From CAWULT01 sp963923455 (GTDB lineage Bacteria > Acidobacteriota > Vicinamibacteria > Vicinamibacterales > UBA2999), in the NCBI GenBank assembly GCA_963923455.1, contig CAWULT010000005.1, positions 1 through 64,000 of the forward strand: DNA of 64,000 nucleotides. Direction: 5' to 3'. A model generated the notes under the pieces. The model saw only the letters and a list, made by a program, of their open reading frames with translations. It did not search any database and had not been told where the DNA came from. Positions 25,785 to 34,527 of this stretch are shown one piece after another. Position 1 is the stretch's first letter; each line of letters starts with the position of its first letter. A program made the translations under genes and the position numbers.

Positions 25785-27779
25785 ATGTGCGGGATCGCTG
25801 GACAGGTTGGCCCGGCTGCGTGCGGGCGTGAGCCGCTGCTCACGATGATGGGCACGCTGACACACCGCGGACCCGACGAGGCTGGTCTGCTGCTGGCGCG
25901 AGGGCTCGCCTTCGGGCACCTGCGGCTCAGCATCGTCGACCTGCGGCACGGCCAGCAGCCGATGGCGACAGCAGACGGCCGGCACTGGATCGTCTTCAAC
26001 GGCGAGATCTTCAACCACGTCGAGCTGCGCGTCGAACTGGAGGGCCTCGGGCACGTCTTCCGCACGCGGTGCGACACCGAGGTGATCCTGAACGCCTACC
26101 GCCAGTGGGGCCGCGACTGCCTGTCCCGCTTCAACGGGCAGTGGGCCTTCGCGCTGTGGGACCGGCAGGAAGACACGGTGTTCCTGGCCCGCGACCGCTT
26201 CGGCGTGAGGCCGCTCTTCTACAGCGTTCTCGCCGACGGCCGCACGCTGGTGTTCGCCTCGGAGATGAAGGCACTGCTGACGGATGCCCGCGTCCCGCGC
26301 GAGTGGGACACCGACGCCCTGCGGGACATCTTCGTCTCGTGGGTCACCCACGGCGAGCGGACGCCGATACGGGCCATTCGCCAGCTGCCCGCCGGCTGCT
26401 GGATGGAGGTCACCCGCGAGGGGCACCGGGTGCAGCGCTACTGGGACGTGGACCTGTCACCGGATGCCGTGGACTGGTCCCGGCCGGAGGCGAGCTGGAG
26501 CGAGGAGCTTCGATCGACCCTGGACGAAGCCTGTCGAATCCGCCTGCGCGCGGACGTCACGGTCGGCACGTACCTCTCGGGCGGACTCGACTCGAGCATC
26601 ATCACCACGCTGTCGAAGCGGAACCACCAGCCGGACCTGATGACGTTCTCGCTGGCGTTCCGGGATGCGGGCTACGACGAGTCGGCGTTCCAGCAACTCG
26701 TCGCGGATCAGATCGGGACCGAACATCACACGGTGTCGGTCAGTCGCGAGCTCATCGCGGAGCGCTTCCGCCTGGCGATCTGGCACACCGAGACGCCCAT
26801 GCATCGAACGGCGCCCATTCCCTTGATGGAGCTCTCCGCCCTGGTGCGGAGCACCGGCCTGAAGGTGGTGCTGAGCGGGGAGGGCGCGGACGAGGTCTTC
26901 GGCGGCTACGACCAGTTCCGCGAGAACAAGATCCGCCGGTTCTGGGCGCGCGTGCCGACGTCGGCCTGGCGCAAGCGGCTGCTCGACCGGCTCGAGCCCA
27001 ACATCGCGCGTTCGGGCCCGCGCACGCGGGCGTTCTGGTACGCCTTCTACCAGGAAGGGCTCCAGGCCACCGGTCGGCCCGCCTACTCCCACTATCCGCG
27101 GTGGCGCAACGGCGCCAGCCTGCTGCCGCTCATCTGCGCGGGTGACACACGGACGAGCGGCCCCTCGTGGATCGAGCACGTGGAGGCAACCGCGCCCGAT
27201 GGCTTCGCCTCCTGGGACCCGCTGTCGCAGGCGCAGTACTGGGAGATCCGGCAGTTCCTCGCCGGGTACCTGTTGTCGTCGCAGGGCGACCGGGTCGCGA
27301 TGGCGAACTCCGTCGAAGGGCGCTACCCGTTCCTGGACGCCAACGTGTTCGCGCTGTCGCGCCGGATTCCGCCGCGCCTGAAGATGCGCGTGCTGCAGGA
27401 GAAGTACCTCCTGAAGCGCACGTTCCAGTCCGACCTGCCGCCGGCGATCGTGGAGCGCAAGAAGTACCCGTATCGCGCGCCTGACGCGCTCGCCCTGTAT
27501 CGCGGCGCGCTGCGCCGGCAGCTGCTCGACAGCCTGAACCCGGAGGCCGTGCAGCGCCGCGGCCTGTTCCATCCCGAGGGCATCCGGAAGCTGCTCGAGC
27601 GGGTGGACCGGACGGAGGACCCGTCCGCCAGGGACAACATGGCGCTCGTGCTGGTGTACTCGGCCCACACCTTCCACGAGCAGTTCATCGAAGGCAGGAT
27701 GGAGACGTCCGCGCTGCCTCCGCTCAACACAGACGTCGATTTGACACACATCACGAACCAGGTGGAACGCGCCTCATGA
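25785..27779 (+). CDS. Asparagine synthetase, glutamine-hydrolysing (AsnB family amidotransferase)
   Basis: A 664-residue two-domain enzyme. The class II glutaminase domain begins with the nucleophile Cys2 (MCGIAG), with HRGPDEAG and IVFNGEIFNH downstream. The synthetase domain has the PP-loop motif YLSGGLDSS and GEGADEVFGGY. It is intact and should transfer ammonia to an AMP-activated carboxylate. Its place between an AMP ligase and an ACP suggests amidation of a glycan or ACP-linked acid rather than free aspartate. The stop overlaps the next start by 4 nt. Confidence 0.9.
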   Translation: MCGIAGQVGPAACGREPLLTMMGTLTHRGPDEAGLLLARGLAFGHLRLSIVDLRHGQQPMATADGRHWIVFNGEIFNHVELRVELEGLGHVFRTRCDTEVILNAYRQWGRDCLSRFNGQWAFALWDRQEDTVFLARDRFGVRPLFYSVLADGRTLVFASEMKALLTDARVPREWDTDALRDIFVSWVTHGERTPIRAIRQLPAGCWMEVTREGHRVQRYWDVDLSPDAVDWSRPEASWSEELRSTLDEACRIRLRADVTVGTYLSGGLDSSIITTLSKRNHQPDLMTFSLAFRDAGYDESAFQQLVADQIGTEHHTVSVSRELIAERFRLAIWHTETPMHRTAPIPLMELSALVRSTGLKVVLSGEGADEVFGGYDQFRENKIRRFWARVPTSAWRKRLLDRLEPNIARSGPRTRAFWYAFYQEGLQATGRPAYSHYPRWRNGASLLPLICAGDTRTSGPSWIEHVEATAPDGFASWDPLSQAQYWEIRQFLAGYLLSSQGDRVAMANSVEGRYPFLDANVFALSRRIPPRLKMRVLQEKYLLKRTFQSDLPPAIVERKKYPYRAPDALALYRGALRRQLLDSLNPEAVQRRGLFHPEGIRKLLERVDRTEDPSARDNMALVLVYSAHTFHEQFIEGRMETSALPPLNTDVDLTHITNQVERAS

Positions 27780-28039
27780 GCAACGTCGACACGAACGACC
27801 TGATGAACCAGATCCGGGACCACATCTGCGGCACGATGCTGATCGGCCTGTCCGATCAGTCGATCGAGCCCGACGAGTCCCTCGTCCAGCGCGGTGTCGT
27901 GGACAGCACCGGAGTACTGGAGCTGGTGGAGTTCCTGCAGCAGCGATTCGGCATCACGGTAATGGATGACGAAATCACGACCGATAACCTGGACACGCTG
28001 AATTCCATCACGGCGTTCGTGCAGCGAAAGCTCGGATAG
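27776..28039 (+). CDS. Acyl carrier protein
   Basis: An 87-residue four-helix carrier protein. Ser44 in VVDSTGVLELVEFL is the expected phosphopantetheine site. It is translationally coupled to the AsnB-type gene (ATGA), so it is probably the partner of the ligase at 24182. No phosphopantetheinyl transferase is in the window. Confidence 0.87.
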   Translation: MSNVDTNDLMNQIRDHICGTMLIGLSDQSIEPDESLVQRGVVDSTGVLELVEFLQQRFGITVMDDEITTDNLDTLNSITAFVQRKLG

Positions 28040-28085
28040 ACCGCTTCGAGGCCTGGATTCGGGCCTGGGCAAAGGACAAGCATCG

Positions 28086-28340
28086 ATGGACTACAAGACT
28101 CCCCTCATCGAATTCATCAAGCAGGACATCCTGCACGGCCGCAACGTGCCGCTGGACGACGAGCAGGATCTGCTCAGCGCGGGTGTCCTGGATTCCCTGG
28201 GCATCCTCCGCGTCGTGGCCTTCCTCGAGGAGCGGTTCGGCGTGCGCGTGCCGGACGAGGACGTCGTGTTCGAGAATTTCCAGAGCATCCGGGCGATGAC
28301 CGACTACGTGACGCAACAGAAGGCCGTCGGCAAGGCCTAG
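28086..28340 (+). CDS. Acyl/peptidyl carrier protein (PltL-like position)
   Basis: An 84-residue carrier protein with Ser37 in the GVLDSLGILRVVAFLEE helix. It differs from the ACP just upstream in most positions, so the pair is not a recent duplicate. It lies 12 nt before the adenylation-enzyme gene at 28353 and is likely its cognate partner. An AAAGGA site (about 28073-28078) precedes the start. Confidence 0.86.
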   Translation: MDYKTPLIEFIKQDILHGRNVPLDDEQDLLSAGVLDSLGILRVVAFLEERFGVRVPDEDVVFENFQSIRAMTDYVTQQKAVGKA

Positions 28341-28352
28341 CGTCGGCGCGCC

Positions 28353-29909
28353 ATGAGATACCTGCTGTCGCACGTCGTCGACGAGGCGGCCCGGACGCAG
28401 CCGACGCACGACGCCGTTCGGTTCTCGGGCCTGAGCCTCTCGTACGCGGAGCTCGCGCGCCGGAGCAACGGTCTGGCCCGGATCCTGGTCGACCGCGGGG
28501 TGCGCCGTGGAGACCGGGTCGGGATCTTCATGAACAAGAGCCTCGACTCGGCCGTGGCGATCCACGGCATCATGAAGGCCGGCGGCGCCTACGTGCCGCT
28601 CGACCCCTTCGCGCCGCCGGCCCGCGTCGCCTTCGTCATTCGCGACTGCGGCATCCGCCACCTGGTCACCTCGGATCTGAAGCTCGATCAGTCGCAGCTG
28701 CTCGCCGAAGGGCTCGACCGGATGACCCTGGTCGGGGCCTCGCCGCGCGACGGGCACGACGCCGTCGGATGGGTCGAGGTGGAGGCCTCGGCGTCCGACT
28801 CGGCGCCGGCCATCGAGCTCACCGAGCAGGATCTCGCCTACATCCTCTACACGTCCGGATCCACCGGGACGCCGAAGGGGATCATGCACACGCATCGCAG
28901 CGGCCTGAGCTTCGCCGAGTGGGCCGCCGCCACCTACGGCCTGACGCCGTCGGATCGCGTCAGCAACCACGCGCCGCTGCACTTCGACCTGTCGACGTTC
29001 GACTTCTTCGCGACGGCGGTGGCCGGGGCCACCACCGTGGTCGTGCCCGAGGCGCTCACGAAGCTCCCGGCCGACCTGGCCAGGCTGATGGCGAAGGAGC
29101 GGCTGACGGTCTGGTACTCGGTGCCGTTCGCGCTGATGCAGATGCTCGAACGGGGCAGCCTGGCGAAGCTGGATCTCTCGACGCTGCGGTGGTTGCTGTT
29201 CGCCGGCGAGGTGTTTCCCGTGAAGCACCTGCGCGAGCTGATGGCGGCGCTGCCGCACGTGCGCTTCAGCAACCTCTACGGACCCACCGAGACCAACGTC
29301 TGCACGTTCTACAACCTGCCGCCGACCCTGCCGCCCGGCGACGAGCCGATCTCCATCGGGCGCCCCTGCGAGAACGTCGAGTCGCTGATCGTCGACGAAG
29401 ACGGCCGGCCGGTTGCCGAGGGTGAGGCGGGCGAGCTGCTGATCCGGGGAGGGGTCGTGATGCGGGGCTACTGGGGACGGCCCGACCTCAACGAGAAGGG
29501 CTTCTTCCGACGGCCCGTGTTCGGCCGCCACTACGAGGACGTGTTCTACAGGACGGGAGACCTCGTCGAGCGCATGCCGGACGGCAACCTGACGTACCTG
29601 GGCCGGAAGGACCGGCAGGTCAAGACGCGCGGGTATCGGGTTGAGCTCGACGAGGTCGAGGCGGTGATCCTGTCGCTGGTCTCGATCGAAGAGGCGGCGG
29701 CATTCGTCGTGCCGGATGGGCAGGGCAGCAACCTGATCGAGGCGGCGGTCACGGTGAAGGCCGGGTTCCAGCTGACGCCTGAGGCCGTGATGAACCATGC
29801 CTCAGCCAGGTTGCCGCACTATGCGGTGCCGGCGACGATTCGCGTGATGGAGGTCTTTCCACGGACGTCGACCGGGAAGATCGACCGTCGCGAGCTGCAG
29901 GCCCGCTAG
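28353..29909 (+). CDS. Stand-alone amino-acid adenylation enzyme (PltF-like L-prolyl-AMP ligase family)
   Basis: A 518-residue free-standing A-domain. The P-loop YTSGSTGTPKG lies at about 166-176. NHAPLHFDLS (205-214), WYSVPFAL, FAGEVFPVKHLR (from 283) and GPTETNVCT (from 310) match the pattern I recognise from PltF-type ligases that load L-proline onto a discrete carrier protein for pyrrole formation. STGKIDR is at the end. Amino-acid specificity cannot be proven by eye, and related ligases use other small amino acids. Neighbours are a carrier protein upstream and flavoenzymes downstream. Confidence 0.8.
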   Translation: MRYLLSHVVDEAARTQPTHDAVRFSGLSLSYAELARRSNGLARILVDRGVRRGDRVGIFMNKSLDSAVAIHGIMKAGGAYVPLDPFAPPARVAFVIRDCGIRHLVTSDLKLDQSQLLAEGLDRMTLVGASPRDGHDAVGWVEVEASASDSAPAIELTEQDLAYILYTSGSTGTPKGIMHTHRSGLSFAEWAAATYGLTPSDRVSNHAPLHFDLSTFDFFATAVAGATTVVVPEALTKLPADLARLMAKERLTVWYSVPFALMQMLERGSLAKLDLSTLRWLLFAGEVFPVKHLRELMAALPHVRFSNLYGPTETNVCTFYNLPPTLPPGDEPISIGRPCENVESLIVDEDGRPVAEGEAGELLIRGGVVMRGYWGRPDLNEKGFFRRPVFGRHYEDVFYRTGDLVERMPDGNLTYLGRKDRQVKTRGYRVELDEVEAVILSLVSIEEAAAFVVPDGQGSNLIEAAVTVKAGFQLTPEAVMNHASARLPHYAVPATIRVMEVFPRTSTGKIDRRELQAR

Positions 29910-29915
29910 TTGTCG

Positions 29916-30064
29916 ATGGTCAGGCGGCTGCTGGTGCTGAACGGCCTCGCCACGATTGCAGCCACGTGGTGCTGGTGGTCGTTGGCATCGCCGTGCCGGT
30001 GTCACTGATGGTGGCGGTCAGCCGGTCGCCTGCCCGCCAGACCTGCAACTACCTGTTCGGCTGA
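29916..30064 (+). pseudogene. Remnant of an acyltransferase_3 gene (internal deletion)
   Basis: The first 16 or so codons, MVRRLLVLNGLATIAA, match the N-terminus of the acyltransferases at 33364 and 54523. After one frame change, the last roughly 33 codons read ...VGIAVPVSLMVAVSRSPARQTCNYLFG-stop, matching the end of the 33364 protein (VGMAVPLMLMDVVNRSPARRAYAYVFG). About 900 bp of the middle is missing. The piece starts 7 nt after the adenylation gene, where a complete acyltransferase would once have stood. Confidence 0.75.
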
Positions 30065-30115
30065 CGACCCGACGAGCGAACGCGTGCTCCGTTTCGACCC
30101 GAGGAAGGACGTTCC

Positions 30116-31681
30116 GTGAACAGCAAGCTCGACTATCTCGTCATTGGCGCTGGGCCGGCAGGCCTGCAGCTCGGCTACTACCTGCAGAAGAACGCCCGCA
30201 GCTACCTGATCCTGGAACGCGGCCGGGGAGCCGGCACGTTTTTCGAGACGTACCCACGGCACCGGATGCTCATCTCGATCAACAAGGTGCACACCGGCAC
30301 CGACGACCGTGACGCGAACCTGCGGTGGGACTGGAATTCACTGCTCACCGACGGCGACGATCCGCGCTTCGGCGCCTACACGACTGAGTACTTTCCCGGC
30401 GCCGACGACCTCGTCCGGTACCTGCGAGACTTCGCCGCCCGCCACGGGCTCAGGGTGCAGTACGACACCGATGTGACGAGGGTTGCGCGCGATGCCGATG
30501 GAACCTTCGTGGTGACCGACCGCGCCGGGCGCACCTACAGGGCCAGCCGGCTGTTCGTTGCGTCCGGGTTCACGAAGGAGAACGTGCCGACGTTCCCCGG
30601 CGCCGAGCTGTGCGAGCGCTACGGCACGCATGACACCGACGCGGCGCGCTTCACGAACAAGCGGGTGCTGATTCTCGGCAAGGGCAACTCGTCGTTCGAG
30701 ACTGCCAACCATCTCACCGGGACGGCGGCCGCGATTCACGTCTGCAGCCCCGAGTCCATCCAGATGGCGTGGCAGACCCACTACGTGGGCAACCTTCGGG
30801 CGGTGAACAACAACTTCCTCGACACGTACCAGCTCAAGTCACAGAACACCGTGATCGACGGGACGGTCACGAAGGTGGAGCGGCTGGGCGACCAGCTGGC
30901 CGCGCACATCGCCTACTCGCACGCCGCCGGCCAGACGACCGTACGGCTCTACGACGCGATCATCGCTTGCACTGGATTCAAGTTCGACCCGTCGATCTTC
31001 GACGCGTCCTGCCAGCCCGAGCTGGTGTACGAAGGCAAGTTCCCGGCGCAGACCGCCGAGTGGGAGTCGGTGAACGTGCCTGGCCTCTACTTCGCAGGCA
31101 CGCTGATGCACGCCTGTGACTTCCGCCGGACGATGTCGGGCTTCATCCATGGCTTCCGGCACAACGTGCAGGTGATGAGCCGCCTGTTCGAGATGAAGTA
31201 CCACGGGCGCGAGTGGCCGTACACGGAGTGCCCGGCGACGCCCGACGGCGTCCTCGTGGCGATCATGAATCGGCTGCGTCACGGCGCCGGCATCTACCTG
31301 CAGCCGGGCTTCCTGCGCGACGTCATCGTGGTGGACGAGGCATCCGGGCAGGCGCGGTGCTACACGGACATGCGGAACGACTACATCCCCGGGAGCTTCA
31401 TCGGGACGTCCCACCACTACTACACGGTGAGCCTGGAGTACGGCCACTTCGACGGCGACCCGTTCGCGGTCGAACGGAACCCCGATCCGATGAAGGGCGG
31501 CGAGGCGTCGTACCTGCATCCGGTGATTCGACGGTACGACCGGGCGGAGCTGAAGGCCGAGTATCACATCCAGGACGATCTGGAGAACGAGTGGTGGCTC
31601 GAGGAGTATGCGCGGCCCGCGCGCGCGTGGTTCGACGCGCAGCTGAGCCGTGGCGCCGTGCCGGCTGGGGCGGCGCGCTGA
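30116..31681 (+). CDS. FAD/NAD(P)-dependent oxidoreductase, FOXRED2-like
   Basis: A 521-residue flavoprotein. GAGPAG at about 11-16 binds FAD, and a second nucleotide-binding motif LILGKGNSSFETA lies at about 184-196. ISINKVHTG, RWDWNSLL, THYVGNLRAVNNNFLDTYQLKS and FIHGFRHNVQ are features I recognise from the FOXRED2/ERFAD family, known mainly from the animal ER. Function of bacterial members is unknown; they could oxidise or hydroxylate a carrier-bound or glycan-bound group. GTG 30116 is preceded by GAGGAAGGA at 30101-30109. Confidence 0.78.
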   Translation: MNSKLDYLVIGAGPAGLQLGYYLQKNARSYLILERGRGAGTFFETYPRHRMLISINKVHTGTDDRDANLRWDWNSLLTDGDDPRFGAYTTEYFPGADDLVRYLRDFAARHGLRVQYDTDVTRVARDADGTFVVTDRAGRTYRASRLFVASGFTKENVPTFPGAELCERYGTHDTDAARFTNKRVLILGKGNSSFETANHLTGTAAAIHVCSPESIQMAWQTHYVGNLRAVNNNFLDTYQLKSQNTVIDGTVTKVERLGDQLAAHIAYSHAAGQTTVRLYDAIIACTGFKFDPSIFDASCQPELVYEGKFPAQTAEWESVNVPGLYFAGTLMHACDFRRTMSGFIHGFRHNVQVMSRLFEMKYHGREWPYTECPATPDGVLVAIMNRLRHGAGIYLQPGFLRDVIVVDEASGQARCYTDMRNDYIPGSFIGTSHHYYTVSLEYGHFDGDPFAVERNPDPMKGGEASYLHPVIRRYDRAELKAEYHIQDDLENEWWLEEYARPARAWFDAQLSRGAVPAGAAR

Positions 31682-31816
31682 CGACGAGAGTCGAGTGAGG
31701 TGGAACCCATCCGAGCCGGGCGGGTACCGGGGCGGTCACACGAGAGGCCAGGGGATCGGACACCGAACCCGCCGGGGCCTGAGGGGCAAGGCAGACCTTG
31801 CTGGGGAGAGCGCGCA

Positions 31817-33361
31817 GTGACGACGACAATCCCTGAGACGAGTCGGATTCTGGTGATCGGTGGTGGCCCCGCGGGCGCCAGCGCGGCCACGTTGCTGGCG
31901 CGGCAGGGGTACGAGGTGACCGTTTTGGAACGGGACTACTTCCCGCGGTATCACATCGGCGAGTCGCTCCTGCCGTCGGTCCTCGAGATCCTCGATCTGA
32001 TGGGGCTGCGCGAGCAGATGGAGAACTCGGGCTTCGTCAAGAAGCACGGTGCCTTCCTCGAGTGGGGGTCGGAGCGCTGGGGGCTGAACTTCGGCGAACT
32101 GGGAGAAGGGCGCACGCACGCCTTCCAGGTGGAGCGGGCAGACTTCGACAAGATGCTGCTCGATCATGCGGCACGCTGTGGCGTCCAGGTGTTCGAAGGC
32201 GTGGAGGTGCAGTCGCTCGAGTGCGACGGTGACCGCCCGCGCGCGGCGAACTGGGCGATGAAGGCGCAGGCCGAGGGGCAGGTCAACGGCCGGGCGCGCG
32301 ACATCGCGGCGAGCGGCCGCATCGCGTTCGACTACCTGATCGACGCGTCCGGGCGTGCTGGCGTGATGGCGACGAAGTACCTGCAGAACCGCAAGTACCA
32401 CAAGATCTTCCAGAACGTCGCCGTGTGGGGTTACTGGAAGGGCACCGATCGGATGGTGACGGGGCGCGAGGGCGACATCGCCGTGGGCTCGGTCGAGAAC
32501 GGCTGGATCTGGGCCATTCCGCTGCGGGACGACACGACGAGCGTGGGCCTGGTCATGCACCGCGACACCGTGGTCAAGCGCGGCGCCGCGTCGCTCGAGC
32601 AGCTCTACTTCGACGCCCTCGACGAGTCGCCCATCATCAAGCGCGCCATCGCGCCCGGAAGGCTCGAATCGAAGCTCCACACCGAGCAGGACTACTCCTA
32701 CGCGTCACAGGTGTTCAGCGGTCCCGGCTTCTTCATGGCCGGTGACGCGGCGGCCTTCCTCGATCCACTGCTCTCGAGCGGTGTCCACCTGGCAACCTAC
32801 AGCGGGCTGCTGGCAGCCGCGTCCATCGGCAGCACGATCCGGGGCGAGGTCGACGAGGCCGAGGCCGCGCAGTTCTTCGAGAAATGCTACCGCCAGGCGT
32901 ACCTGCGCTTCCTGGTGTTCCTGTCGGCCTTCTACGACGTCGGCCGCAAGAAGGAGTCGTACTTCTGGGAAGCGCAGCGCCTGACCGAGGACGACGCCGA
33001 GACCAAGGACCTCAACGGTGCCTTCCTGAAGCTGGTGACGGGCGTGAAGGACATGGCCGACGCCAAGACCAACGCGCACCGGCTGGTGCTCGACACGATG
33101 ACCAAGCGCATCGACGAGAACCTGAAGTTCCGCAAGGACAAGATGAAGCTCGCCTCGCTCGAGGGCGAGGAAAAGGACAAGGCGAGGGCCAACGCGCGCT
33201 TCTTCAGCTCGGTCGAAGGGCTGTTCGCGCTGAGTGCCGAGGAGGCCATCGAGGGCATCTACGTCGTCACCAGGCCGGTGCTCGGTCTGGCACGGGTCGA
33301 CCAGCGCGCGGTCGCAGACGAGGCGCTGGCGGGGGCCGGGCGGGCTGAGGCGGTGCACTGA
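31817..33361 (+). CDS. Flavin-dependent halogenase family protein (carrier-protein type)
   Basis: A 514-residue FAD enzyme with GGGPAG at 15-20, YHIGESLLPSVL (45-56), a Lys pair K75/K76 in GFVKKHGAFLEWG where halogenases hold their active-site Lys, the halogenase signature GWIWAIP (229-235, WxWxIP), GDAAAFLDPLLSSGVHLA (309-326) and a long C-terminal helical part. Architecture is closest to variant-B halogenases that act on carrier-bound substrates (PltA, CmlS, CndH). Some members of this superfamily are non-halogenating oxidases. GTG 31817 follows a GGGGAGAG site 6 nt upstream. Confidence 0.78.
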   Translation: MTTTIPETSRILVIGGGPAGASAATLLARQGYEVTVLERDYFPRYHIGESLLPSVLEILDLMGLREQMENSGFVKKHGAFLEWGSERWGLNFGELGEGRTHAFQVERADFDKMLLDHAARCGVQVFEGVEVQSLECDGDRPRAANWAMKAQAEGQVNGRARDIAASGRIAFDYLIDASGRAGVMATKYLQNRKYHKIFQNVAVWGYWKGTDRMVTGREGDIAVGSVENGWIWAIPLRDDTTSVGLVMHRDTVVKRGAASLEQLYFDALDESPIIKRAIAPGRLESKLHTEQDYSYASQVFSGPGFFMAGDAAAFLDPLLSSGVHLATYSGLLAAASIGSTIRGEVDEAEAAQFFEKCYRQAYLRFLVFLSAFYDVGRKKESYFWEAQRLTEDDAETKDLNGAFLKLVTGVKDMADAKTNAHRLVLDTMTKRIDENLKFRKDKMKLASLEGEEKDKARANARFFSSVEGLFALSAEEAIEGIYVVTRPVLGLARVDQRAVADEALAGAGRAEAVH

Positions 33362-33363
33362 CG

Positions 33364-34470
33364 ATGGCCAGGCGGCTGCTGCTGCTGAACGGGGTCGCGA
33401 TCATCTTCGTGATCCTGTTCCACACGACGGGCTACGGCTTCACCGCGCTGTTCTTCTGGGCGCACCGCTACCGTCCCGTCGCCGCGCCGAACTTCGACGC
33501 GGCCGGCACCGCCCCCTATTGGGCTCTCCGGCTGATGGAGGAGCTGGTCTGCGTGGCCATTCCGATCTTCCTGTTCGTCTCCGGCTACTTCGTGTCGGTG
33601 ATGGCCGGGCGGACGCGCGTGGTCGGCGCGGGCACGATGCGCACGCGGATCGCGGCGCTGATACCGCCGTACCTCCTCTGGTCCGGCATCGTGCTGCTGG
33701 GCCTGGCCCTCGAGGGGCGGGTGTATCCACTCAGGCGATACGCGGTGATGCTGGCGACCGGCTCGACTAACCCGAACTACTACTACGTCCCCCTGCTGGT
33801 CCAGCTCTACCTCGTGGCGCCCGTCGTCGTCCGGCTGCTGGCGTGGAACTGGCGGGTGACGCTGGCCGTGACGGGACTCATGCAGGCCTGCGTCTACGGC
33901 CTGCAGTATGCAATCGTGCTGGCGCCACAGAGCCCCACGGTCCTGCTGGCCGCCACCCTGGCGCAGAAGTGGGTCTTCCTCGTGCACCTCTTCTGGTTCA
34001 CGTTCGGAGCCTTCGTCGGGCTGGAGGCCCAGCGATTCCGGACGCTGGTCGACCGCGCCCGGCCATTCCTCGTGCCGGCCACGGTCGTCTTCTTCGCGCT
34101 GGGCGTGATCGAGTGGGAGATGCTCCTCGCCTGGTCCGGGCAGCCCTGGACCGAGAACCGGACGACGCTGGTCGACGGCGCCTACTCGGCGTCGTTCCTG
34201 ATGTCGTTCCTGGCGTACGCCGAGATCCCGGCGCCGTGGTCGTCCTGGCTGACGACGCTCGGCAGCCGGTCCTTCGGGATCTACCTGGTACACGGGCTCG
34301 TGATGGAGTACTTCTCGCGCGGGCTGTATCACCTCGCGCCATGGGCGCTCGGCCGGCAGGCCCTCTTCCTGCCCGCATTGATCGCGGTCGGCATGGCCGT
34401 ACCGCTGATGCTGATGGACGTCGTGAACCGCTCGCCGGCGCGGCGTGCCTATGCGTACGTGTTCGGCTAG
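33364..34470 (+). CDS. Acyltransferase_3 family membrane acyltransferase
   Basis: A 368-residue membrane protein with about ten hydrophobic segments. The N-terminus MARRLLLLNGVAIIFVILFHTTGYG includes the His expected in the first helix of OafA/NolL-type acyltransferases. The GSRSFGIYLVHGLVMEYF segment lies near the C-terminus. It moves acyl groups onto sugars at the membrane. It begins 2 nt after the halogenase-family gene, making it the best candidate to transfer the product of the carrier-protein block to the glycan. A deleted sister copy is at 29916. Confidence 0.83.
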   Translation: MARRLLLLNGVAIIFVILFHTTGYGFTALFFWAHRYRPVAAPNFDAAGTAPYWALRLMEELVCVAIPIFLFVSGYFVSVMAGRTRVVGAGTMRTRIAALIPPYLLWSGIVLLGLALEGRVYPLRRYAVMLATGSTNPNYYYVPLLVQLYLVAPVVVRLLAWNWRVTLAVTGLMQACVYGLQYAIVLAPQSPTVLLAATLAQKWVFLVHLFWFTFGAFVGLEAQRFRTLVDRARPFLVPATVVFFALGVIEWEMLLAWSGQPWTENRTTLVDGAYSASFLMSFLAYAEIPAPWSSWLTTLGSRSFGIYLVHGLVMEYFSRGLYHLAPWALGRQALFLPALIAVGMAVPLMLMDVVNRSPARRAYAYVFG

Positions 34471-34527
34471 CGATCGGTCCGGTGGCGCCCGGAGGGGCGG
34501 GGCCGGCCACGTCGGAGAGGCAGTGAG

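Noticed and set aside
24182..28039. Presence of a complete exosortase/PEP-CTERM system
   Set aside because: Every secreted protein end in the window was inspected for a PEP-helix-basic tail and every membrane protein for exosortase motifs; none was found.
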